DNA of 64,000 nucleotides, from the NCBI GenBank assembly GCA_024867545.1, contig JANFNE010000050.1:310001-374000 (forward strand), written 5' to 3'. Shown here in pieces: positions 36,507 to 48,500 of the stretch (position 1 is the first letter of the stretch; each line of letters opens with the position of its first letter). The DNA comes from Phytopythium helicoides (Eukaryota; Oomycota; Peronosporomycetes; Pythiales; Pythiaceae). The translations under genes were made by a program, and so were the position numbers. The notes under the pieces are model-generated. The model ran no database searches. It was not told the DNA's origin and worked only from the letters and a program-made list of their open reading frames with translations.

Positions 36507-39500
36507 AACCATGATCCGGCAGAACGCTTCAGGCTACGGACTCGTACGTGCCTTCTCCTGCTTGCTGCTTCATTCGGCCATGGATCGGGCGTCACAGACG
36601 CCCACCAACACTTGCCGCTCGTCGTGTCTTCGACTCGAAGTGCTCGACGGGTGCACTTCATTCGGCCACGGAGCCACCACTCGACTACTTCGTCCATCGC
36701 CTCCCACGCAATGCAGTCGGAACACGGCGAACCATGATCCGGCAGAACGCTTCAGGCTACGGACTCGTACGTGCCTTCTCCTGCTTGCTGCTTCATTCGG
36801 CCATGGATCGGGCGTCACAGACGCCCACCAACACTTGCCGCTCGTCGTGTCTTCGACTCGAAGTGCTCGACGGGTGCACTTCATTCGGCCACGGAGCCAC
36901 CACTCGACTACTTCGTCCATCGCCTCCCACGCAATGCAGTCGGAACACGGCGAACCATGATCCGGCAGAACGCTTCAGGCTACGGACTCGTACGTGCCTT
37001 CTCCTGCTTGCTGCTTCATTCGGCCATGGATCGGGCGTCACAGACGCCCACCAACACTTGCCGCTCGTCGTGTCTTCGACTCGAAGTGCTCGACGGGTGC
37101 ACTTCATTCGGCCACGGAGCCACCACTCGACTACTTCGTCCATCGCCTCCCACGCAATGCAGTCGGAACACGGCGAACCATGATCCGGCAGAACGCTTCA
37201 GGCTACGGACTCGTACGTGCCTTCTCCTGCTTGCTGCTTCATTCGGCCATGGATCGGGCGTCACAGACGCCCACCAACACTTGCCGCTCGTCGTGTCTTC
37301 GACTCGAAGTGCTCGACGGGTGCACTTCATTCGGCCACGGAGCCACCACTCGACTACTTCGTCCATCGCCTCCCACGCAATGCAGTCGGAACACGGCGAA
37401 CCATGATCCGGCAGAACGCTTCAGGCTACGGACTCGTACGTGCCTTCTCCTGCTTGCTGCTTCATTCGGCCATGGATCGGGCGTCACAGACGCCCACCAA
37501 CACTTGCCGCTCGTCGTGTCTTCGACTCGAAGTGCTCGACGGGTGCACTTCATTCGGCCACGGAGCCACCACTCGACTACTTCGTCCATCGCCTCCCACG
37601 CAATGCAGTCGGAACACGGCGAACCATGATCCGGCAGAACGCTTCAGGCTACGGACTCGTACGTGCCTTCTCCTGCTTGCTGCTTCATTCGGCCATGGAT
37701 CGGGCGTCACAGACGCCCACCAACACTTGCCGCTCGTCGTGTCTTCGACTCGAAGTGCTCGACGGGTGCACTTCATTCGGCCACGGAGCCACCACTCGAC
37801 TACTTCGTCCATCGCCTCCCACGCAATGCAGTCGGAACACGGCGAACCATGATCCGGCAGAACGCTTCAGGCTACGGACTCGTACGTGCCTTCTCCTGCT
37901 TGCTGCTTCATTCGGCCATGGATCGGGCGTCACAGACGCCCACCAACACTTGCCGCTCGTCGTGTCTTCGACTCGAAGTGCTCGACGGGTGCACTTCATT
38001 CGGCCACCACTCGACTACTTCGTCCATCACCTCCCACGCAATGCAGTCGGAACACGGCGAACCATGATCCGGCAGAACGCTTCAGGCTACGGACTCGTAC
38101 GTGCCTTCTCCTGCTTGCTGCTTCATTCGGCCATGGATCGGGCGTCACAGACGCCCACCAACACTTGCCGCTCGTCGTGTCTTCGACTCGAAGTGCTCGA
38201 CGGGTGCACTTCATTCGGCCACGGAGCCACCACTCGACTACTTCGTCCATCACCTCCCACGCAATGCAGTCGCAACACGGCGAACCATGATCCGGCAGAA
38301 CGCTTCAGGCTACGGACTCGTACGTGCCTTCTCCTGCTTGCTGCTTCATTCGGCCATGGATCGGGCGTCACAGACGCCCACCAACACTTGCCGCTCGTCG
38401 TGTCTTCGACTCGAAGTGCTCGACGGGTGCACTTCATTCGGCCACGGAGCCACCACTCGACTACTTCGTCCATCGCCTCCCACGCAATGCAGTCGGAACA
38501 CGGCGAACCATGATCCGGCAGAACGCTTCAGGCTACGGACTCGTACGTGCCTTCTCCTGCTTGCTGCTTCATTCGGCCATGGATCGGGCGTCACAGACGC
38601 CCACCAACACTTGCCGCTCGTCGTGTCTTCGACTCGAAGTGCTCGACGGGTGCACTTCATTCGGCCACGGAGCCACCACTCGACTACTTCGTCCATCGCC
38701 TCCCACGCAATGCAGTCGGAACACGGCGAACCATGATCCGGCAGAACGCTTCAGGCTACGGACTCGTACGTGCCTTCTCCTGCTTGCTGCTTCATTCGGC
38801 CATGGATCGGGCGTCACAGACGCCCACCAACACTTGCCGCTCGTCGTGTCTTCGACTCGAAGTGCTCGACGGGTGCACTTCATTCGGCCACGGAGCCACC
38901 ACTCGACTACTTCGTCCATCACCTCCCACGCAATGCAGTCGGAACACGGCGAACCATGATCCGGCAGAACGCTTCAGGCTACGGACTCGTACGTGCCTTC
39001 TCCTGCTTGCTGCTTCATTCGGCCATGGATCGGGCGTCACAGACGCCCACCAACACTTGCCGCTCGTCGTGTCTTCGACTCGAAGTGCTCGACGGGTGCA
39101 CTTCATTCGGCCACGGAGCCACCACTCGACTACTTCGTCCATCGCCTCCCACGCAATGCAGTCGGAACACGGCGAACCATGATCCGGCAGAACGCTTCAG
39201 GCTACGGACTCGTACGTGCCTTCTCCTGCTTGCTGCTTCATTCGGCCATGGATCGGGCGTCACAGACGCCCACCAACACTTGCCGCTCGTCGTGTCTTCG
39301 ACTCGAAGTGCTCGACGGGTGCACTTCATTCGGCCACGGAGCCACCACTCGACTACTTCGTCCATCGCCTCCCACGCAATGCAGTCGGAACACGGCGAAC
39401 CATGATCCGGCAGAACGCTTCAGGCTACGGACTCGTACGTGCCTTCTCCTGCTTGCTGCTTCATTCGGCCATGGATCGGGCGTCACAGACGCCCACCAAC

Positions 39501-42500
39501 ACTTGCCGCTCGTCGTGTCTTCGACTCGAAGTGCTCGACGGGTGCACTTCATTCGGCCACGGAGCCACCACTCGACTACTTCGTCCATCACCTCCCACGC
39601 AATGCAGTCGGAACACGGCGAACCATGATCCGGCAGAACGCTTCAGGCTACGGACTCGTACGTGCCTTCTCCTGCTTGCTGCTTCATTCGGCCATGGATC
39701 GGGCGTCACAGACGCCCACCAACACTTGCCGCTCGTCGTGTCTTCGACTCGAAGTGCTCGACGGGTGCACTTCATTCGGCCACGGAGCCACCACTCGACT
39801 ACTTCGTCCATCACCTCCCACGCAATGCAGTCGGAACACGGCGAACCATGATCCGGCAGAACGCTTCAGGCTACGGACTCGTACGTGCCTTCTCCTGCTT
39901 GCTGCTTCATTCGGCCATGGATCGGGCGTCACAGACGCCCACCAACACTTGCCGCTCGTCGTGTCTTCGACTCGAAGTGCTCGACGGGTGCACTTCATTC
40001 GGCCACGGAGCCACCACTCGACTACTTCGTCCATCGCCTCCCACGCAATGCAGTCGGAACACGGCGAACCATGATCCGGCAGAACGCTTCAGGCTACGGA
40101 CTCGTACGTGCCTTCTCCTGCTTGCTGCTTCATTCGGCCATGGATCGGGCGTCACAGACGCCCACCAACACTTGCCGCTCGTCGTGTCTTCGACTCGAAG
40201 TGCTCGACGGGTGCACTTCATTCGGCCACGGAGCCACCACTCGACTACTTCGTCCATCGCCTCCCACGCAATGCAGTCGGAACACGGCGAACCATGATCC
40301 GGCAGAACGCTTCAGGCTACGGACTCGTACGTGCCTTCTCCTGCTTGCTGCTTCATTCGGCCATGGATCGGGCGTCACAGACGCCCACCAACACTTGCCG
40401 CTCGTCGTGTCTTCGACTCGAAGTGCTCGACGGGTGCACTTCATTCGGCCACGGAGCCACCACTCGACTACTTCGTCCATCGCCTCCCACGCAATGCAGT
40501 CGGAACACGGCGAACCATGATCCGGCAGAACGCTTCAGGCTACGGACTCGTACGTGCCTTCTCCTGCTTGCTGCTTCATTCGGCCATGGATCGGGCGTCA
40601 CAGACGCCCACCAACACTTGCCGCTCGTCGTGTCTTCGACTCGAAGTGCTCGACGGGTGCACTTCATTCGGCCACGGAGCCACCACTCGACTACTTCGTC
40701 CATCGCCTCCCACGCAATGCAGTCGGAACACGGCGAACCATGATCCGGCAGAACGCTTCAGGCTACGGACTCGTACGTGCCTTCTCCTGCTTGCTGCTTC
40801 ATTCGGCCATGGATCGGGCGTCACAGACGCCCACCAACACTTGCCGCTCGTCGTGTCTTCGACTCGAAGTGCTCGACGGGTGCACTTCATTCGGCCACGG
40901 AGCCACCACTCGACTACTTCGTCCATCGCCTCCCACGCAATGCAGTCGGAACACGGCGAACCATGATCCGGCAGAACGCTTCAGGCTACGGACTCGTACG
41001 TGCCTTCTCCTGCTTGCTGCTTCATTCGGCCATGGATCGGGCGTCACAGACGCCCACCAACACTTGCCGCTCGTCGTGTCTTCGACTCGAAGTGCTCGAC
41101 GGGTGCACTTCATTCGGCCACGGAGCCACCACTCGACTACTTCGTCCATCACCTCCCACGCAATGCAGTCGGAACACGGCGAACCATGATCCGGCAGAAC
41201 GCTTCAGGCTACGGACTCGTACGTGCCTTCTCCTGCTTGCTGCTTCATTCGGCCATGGATCGGGCGTCACAGACGCCCACCAACACTTGCCGCTCGTCGT
41301 GTCTTCGACTCGAAGTGCTCGACGGGTGCACTTCATTCGGCCACGGAGCCACCACTCGACTACTTCGTCCATCACCTCCCACGCAATGCAGTCGGAACAC
41401 GGCGAACCATGATCCGGCAGAACGCTTCAGGCTACGGACTCGTACGTGCCTTCTCCTGCTTGCTGCTTCATTCGGCCATGGATCGGGCGTCACAGACGCC
41501 CACCAACACTTGCCGCTCGTCGTGTCTTCGACTCGAAGTGCTCGACGGGTGCACTTCATTCGGCCACGGAGCCACCACTCGACTACTTCGTCCATCACCT
41601 CCCACGCAATGCAGTCGGAACACGGCGAACCATGATCCGGCAGAACGCTTCAGGCTACGGACTCGTACGTGCCTTCTCCTGCTTGCTGCTTCATTCGGCC
41701 ATGGATCGGGCGTCACAGACGCCCACCAACACTTGCCGCTCGTCGTGTCTTCGACTCGAAGTGCTCGACGGGTGCACTTCATTCGGCCACGGAGCCACCA
41801 CTCGACTACTTCGTCCATCACCTCCCACGCAATGCAGTCGGAACACGGCGAACCATGATCCGGCAGAACGCTTCAGGCTACGGACTCGTACGTGCCTTCT
41901 CCTGCTTGCTGCTTCATTCGGCCATGGATCGGGCGTCACAGACGCCCACCAACACTTGCCGCTCGTCGTGTCTTCGACTCGAAGTGCTCGACGGGTGCAC
42001 TTCATTCGGCCACGGAGCCACCACTCGACTACTTCGTCCATCGCCTCCCACGCAATGCAGTCGGAACACGGCGAACCATGATCCGGCAGAACGCTTCAGG
42101 CTACGGACTCGTACGTGCCTTCTCCTGCTTGCTGCTTCATTCGGCCATGGATCGGGCGTCACAGACGCCCACCAACACTTGCCGCTCGTCGTGTCTTCGA
42201 CTCGAAGTGCTCGACGGGTGCACTTCATTCGGCCACGGAGCCACCACTCGACTACTTCGTCCATCGCCTCCCACGCAATGCAGTCGGAACACGGCGAACC
42301 ATGATCCGGCAGAACGCTTCAGGCTACGGACTCGTACGTGCCTTCTCCTGCTTGCTGCTTCATTCGGCCATGGATCGGGCGTCACAGACGCCCACCAACA
42401 CTTGCCGCTCGTCGTGTCTTCGACTCGAAGTGCTCGACGGGTGCACTTCATTCGGCCACGGAGCCACCACTCGACTACTTCGTCCATCGCCTCCCACGCA

Positions 42501-45500
42501 ATGCAGTCGGAACACGGCGAACCATGATCCGGCAGAACGCTTCAGGCTACGGACTCGTACGTGCCTTCTCCTGCTTGCTGCTTCATTCGGCCATGGATCG
42601 GGCGTCACAGACGCCCACCAACACTTGCCGCTCGTCGTGTCTTCGACTCGAAGTGCTCGACGGGTGCACTTCATTCGGCCACGGAGCCACCACTCGACTA
42701 CTTCGTCCATCACCTCCCACGCAATGCAGTCGGAACACGGCGAACCATGATCCGGCAGAACGCTTCAGGCTACGGACTCGTACGTGCCTTCTCCTGCTTG
42801 CTGCTTCATTCGGCCATGGATCGGGCGTCACAGACGCCCACCAACACTTGCCGCTCGTCGTGTCTTCGACTCGAAGTGCTCGACGGGTGCACTTCATTCG
42901 GCCACGGAGCCACCACTCGACTACTTCGTCCATCGCCTCCCACGCAATGCAGTCGGAACACGGCGAACCATGATCCGGCAGAACGCTTCAGGCTACGGAC
43001 TCGTACGTGCCTTCTCCTGCTTGCTGCTTCATTCGGCCATGGATCGGGCGTCACAGACGCCCACCAACACTTGCCGCTCGTCGTGTCTTCGACTCGAAGT
43101 GCTCGACGGGTGCACTTCATTCGGCCACGGAGCCACCACTCGACTACTTCGTCCATCACCTCCCACGCAATGCAGTCGGAACACGGCGAACCATGATCCG
43201 GCAGAACGCTTCAGGCTACGGACTCGTACGTGCCTTCTCCTGCTTGCTGCTTCATTCGGCCATGGATCGGGCGTCACAGACGCCCACCAACACTTGCCGC
43301 TCGTCGTGTCTTCGACTCGAAGTGCTCGACGGGTGCACTTCATTCGGCCACGGAGCCACCACTCGACTACTTCGTCCATCACCTCCCACGCAATGCAGTC
43401 GGAACACGGCGAACCATGATCCGGCAGAACGCTTCAGGCTACGGACTCGTACGTGCCTTCTCCTGCTTGCTGCTTCATTCGGCCATGGATCGGGCGTCAC
43501 AGACGCCCACCAACACTTGCCGCTCGTCGTGTCTTCGACTCGAAGTGCTCGACGGGTGCACTTCATTCGGCCACGGAGCCACCACTCGACTACTTCGTCC
43601 ATCGCCTCCCACGCAATGCAGTCGGAACACGGCGAACCATGATCCGGCAGAACGCTTCAGGCTACGGACTCGTACGTGCCTTCTCCTGCTTGCTGCTTCA
43701 TTCGGCCATGGATCGGGCGTCACAGACGCCCACCAACACTTGCCGCTCGTCGTGTCTTCGACTCGAAGTGCTCGACGGGTGCACTTCATTCGGCCACGGA
43801 GCCACCACTCGACTACTTCGTCCATCACCTCCCACGCAATGCAGTCGGAACACGGCGAACCATGATCCGGCAGAACGCTTCAGGCTACGGACTCGTACGT
43901 GCCTTCTCCTGCTTGCTGCTTCATTCGGCCATGGATCGGGCGTCACAGACGCCCACCAACACTTGCCGCTCGTCGTGTCTTCGACTCGAAGTGCTCGACG
44001 GGTGCACTTCATTCGGCCACGGAGCCACCACTCGACTACTTCGTCCATCGCCTCCCACGCAATGCAGTCGGAACACGGCGAACCATGATCCGGCAGAACG
44101 CTTCAGGCTACGGACTCGTACGTGCCTTCTCCTGCTTGCTGCTTCATTCGGCCATGGATCGGGCGTCACAGACGCCCACCAACACTTGCCGCTCGTCGTG
44201 TCTTCGACTCGAAGTGCTCGACGGGTGCACTTCATTCGGCCACGGAGCCACCACTCGACTACTTCGTCCATCACCTCCCACGCAATGCAGTCGGAACACG
44301 GCGAACCATGATCCGGCAGAACGCTTCAGGCTACGGACTCGTACGTGCCTTCTCCTGCTTGCTGCTTCATTCGGCCATGGATCGGGCGTCACAGACGCCC
44401 ACCAACACTTGCCGCTCGTCGTGTCTTCGACTCGAAGTGCTCGACGGGTGCACTTCATTCGGCCACGGAGCCACCACTCGACTACTTCGTCCATCGCCTC
44501 CCACGCAATGCAGTCGGAACACGGCGAACCATGATCCGGCAGAACGCTTCAGGCTACGGACTCGTACGTGCCTTCTCCTGCTTGCTGCTTCATTCGGCCA
44601 TGGATCGGGCGTCACAGACGCCCACCAACACTTGCCGCTCGTCGTGTCTTCGACTCGAAGTGCTCGACGAGTGCACTTCATTCGGCCACGGAGCCACCAC
44701 TCGACTACTTCGTCCATCGCCTCCCACGCAATGCAGTCGGAACACGGCGAACCATGATCCGGCAGAACGCTTCAGGCTACGGACTCGTACGTGCCTTCTC
44801 CTGCTTGCTGCTTCATTCGGCCATGGATCGGGCGTCACAGACGCCCACCAACACTTGCCGCTCGTCGTGTCTTCGACTCGAAGTGCTCGACGGGTGCACT
44901 TCATTCGGCCACGGAGCCACCACTCGACTACTTCGTCCATCGCCTCCCACGCAATGCAGTCGGAACACGGCGAACCATGATCCGGCAGAACGCTTCAGGC
45001 TACGGACTCGTACGTGCCTTCTCCTGCTTGCTGCTTCATTCGGCCATGGATCGGGCGTCACAGACGCCCACCAACACTTGCCGCTCGTCGTGTCTTCGAC
45101 TCGAAGTGCTCGACGGGTGCACTTCATTCGGCCACGGAGCCACCACTCGACTACTTCGTCCATCGCCTCCCACGCAATGCAGTCGGAACACGGCGAACCA
45201 TGATCCGGCAGAACGCTTCAGGCTACGGACTCGTACGTGCCTTCTCCTGCTTGCTGCTTCATTCGGCCATGGATCGGGCGTCACAGACGCCCACCAACAC
45301 TTGCCGCTCGTCGTGTCTTCGACTCGAAGTGCTCGACGGGTGCACTTCATTCGGCCACGGAGCCACCACTCGACTACTTCGTCCATCACCTCCCACGCAA
45401 TGCAGTCGGAACACGGCGAACCATGATCCGGCAGAACGCTTCAGGCTACGGACTCGTACGTGCCTTCTCCTGCTTGCTGCTTCATTCGGCCATGGATCGG

Positions 45501-48500
45501 GCGTCACAGACGCCCACCAACACTTGCCGCTCGTCGTGTCTTCGACTCGAAGTGCTCGACGAGTGCACTTCATTCGGCCACGGAGCCACCACTCGACTAC
45601 TTCGTCCATCGCCTCCCACGCAATGCAGTCGGAACACGGCGAACCATGATCCGGCAGAACGCTTCAGGCTACGGACTCGTACGTGCCTTCTCCTGCTTGC
45701 TGCTTCATTCGGCCATGGATCGGGCGTCACAGACGCCCACCAACACTTGCCGCTCGTCGTGTCTTCGACTCGAAGTGCTCGACGGGTGCACTTCATTCGG
45801 CCACGGAGCCACCACTCGACTACTTCGTCCATCGCCTCCCACGCAATGCAGTCGGAACACGGCGAACCATGATCCGGCAGAACGCTTCAGGCTACGGACT
45901 CGTACGTGCCTTCTCCTGCTTGCTGCTTCATTCGGCCATGGATCGGGCGTCACAGACGCCCACCAACACTTGCCGCTCGTCGTGTCTTCGACTCGAAGTG
46001 CTCGACGGGTGCACTTCATTCGGCCACGGAGCCACCACTCGACTACTTCGTCCATCACCTCCCACGCAATGCAGTCGGAACACGGCGAACCATGATCCGG
46101 CAGAACGCTTCAGGCTACGGACTCGTACGTGCCTTCTCCTGCTTGCTGCTTCATTCGGCCATGGATCGGGCGTCACAGACGCCCACCAACACTTGCCGCT
46201 CGTCGTGTCTTCGACTCGAAGTGCTCGACGAGTGCACTTCATTCGGCCACGGAGCCACCACTCGACTACTTCGTCCATCGCCTCCCACGCAATGCAGTCG
46301 GAACACGGCGAACCATGATCCGGCAGAACGCTTCAGGCTACGGACTCGTACGTGCCTTCTCCTGCTTGCTGCTTCATTCGGCCATGGATCGGGCGTCACA
46401 GACGCCCACCAACACTTGCCGCTCGTCGTGTCTTCGACTCGAAGTGCTCGACGGGTGCACTTCATTCGGCCACGGAGCCACCACTCGACTACTTCGTCCA
46501 TCACCTCCCACGCAATGCAGTCGGAACACGGCGAACCATGATCCGGCAGAACGCTTCAGGCTACGGACTCGTACGTGCCTTCTCCTGCTTGCTGCTTCAT
46601 TCGGCCATGGATCGGGCGTCACAGACGCCCACCAACACTTGCCGCTCGTCGTGTCTTCGACTCGAAGTGCTCGACGGGTGCACTTCATTCGGCCACGGAG
46701 CCACCACTCGACTACTTCGTCCATCACCTCCCACGCAATGCAGTCGGAACACGGCGAACCATGATCCGGCAGAACGCTTCAGGCTACGGACTCGTACGTG
46801 CCTTCTCCTGCTTGCTGCTTCATTCGGCCATGGATCGGGCGTCACAGACGCCCACCAACACTTGCCGCTCGTCGTGTCTTCGACTCGAAGTGCTCGACGA
46901 GTGCACTTCATTCGGCCACGGAGCCACCACTCGACTACTTCGTCCATCGCCTCCCACGCAATGCAGTCGGAACACGGCGAACCATGATCCGGCAGAACGC
47001 TTCAGGCTACGGACTCGTACGTGCCTTCTCCTGCTTGCTGCTTCATTCGGCCATGGATCGGGCGTCACAGACGCCCACCAACACTTGCCGCTCGTCGTGT
47101 CTTCGACTCGAAGTGCTCGACGGGTGCACTTCATTCGGCCACGGAGCCACCACTCGACTACTTCGTCCATCACCTCCCACGCAATGCAGTCGGAACACGG
47201 CGAACCATGATCCGGCAGAACGCTTCAGGCTACGGACTCGTACGTGCCTTCTCCTGCTTGCTGCTTCATTCGGCCATGGATCGGGCGTCACAGACGCCCA
47301 CCAACACTTGCCGCTCGTCGTGTCTTCGACTCGAAGTGCTCGACGAGTGCACTTCATTCGGCCACGGAGCCACCACTCGACTACTTCGTCCATCGCCTCC
47401 CACGCAATGCAGTCGGAACACGGCGAACCATGATCCGGCAGAACGCTTCAGGCTACGGACTCGTACGTGCCTTCTCCTGCTTGCTGCTTCATTCGGCCAT
47501 GGATCGGGCGTCACAGACGCCCACCAACACTTGCCGCTCGTCGTGTCTTCGACTCGAAGTGCTCGACGGGTGCACTTCATTCGGCCACGGAGCCACCACT
47601 CGACTACTTCGTCCATCGCCTCCCACGCAATGCAGTCGGAACACGGCGAACCATGATCCGGCAGAACGCTTCAGGCTACGGACTCGTACGTGCCTTCTCC
47701 TGCTTGCTGCTTCATTCGGCCATGGATCGGGCGTCACAGACGCCCACCAACACTTGCCGCTCGTCGTGTCTTCGACTCGAAGTGCTCGACGGGTGCACTT
47801 CATTCGGCCACGGAGCCACCACTCGACTACTTCGTCCATCACCTCCCACGCAATGCAGTCGGAACACGGCGAACCATGATCCGGCAGAACGCTTCAGGCT
47901 ACGGACTCGTACGTGCCTTCTCCTGCTTGCTGCTTCATTCGGCCATGGATCGGGCGTCACAGACGCCCACCAACACTTGCCGCTCGTCGTGTCTTCGACT
48001 CGAAGTGCTCGACGGGTGCACTTCATTCGGCCACGGAGCCACCACTCGACTACTTCGTCCATCGCCTCCCACGCAATGCAGTCGGAACACGGCGAACCAT
48101 GATCCGGCAGAACGCTTCAGGCTACGGACTCGTACGTGCCTTCTCCTGCTTGCTGCTTCATTCGGCCATGGATCGGGCGTCACAGACGCCCACCAACACT
48201 TGCCGCTCGTCGTGTCTTCGACTCGAAGTGCTCGACGGGTGCACTTCATTCGGCCACGGAGCCACCACTCGACTACTTCGTCCATCACCTCCCACGCAAT
48301 GCAGTCGGAACACGGCGAACCATGATCCGGCAGAACGCTTCAGGCTACGGACTCGTACGTGCCTTCTCCTGCTTGCTGCTTCATTCGGCCATGGATCGGG
48401 CGTCACAGACGCCCACCAACACTTGCCGCTCGTCGTGTCTTCGACTCGAAGTGCTCGACGGGTGCACTTCATTCGGCCACGGAGCCACCACTCGACTACT

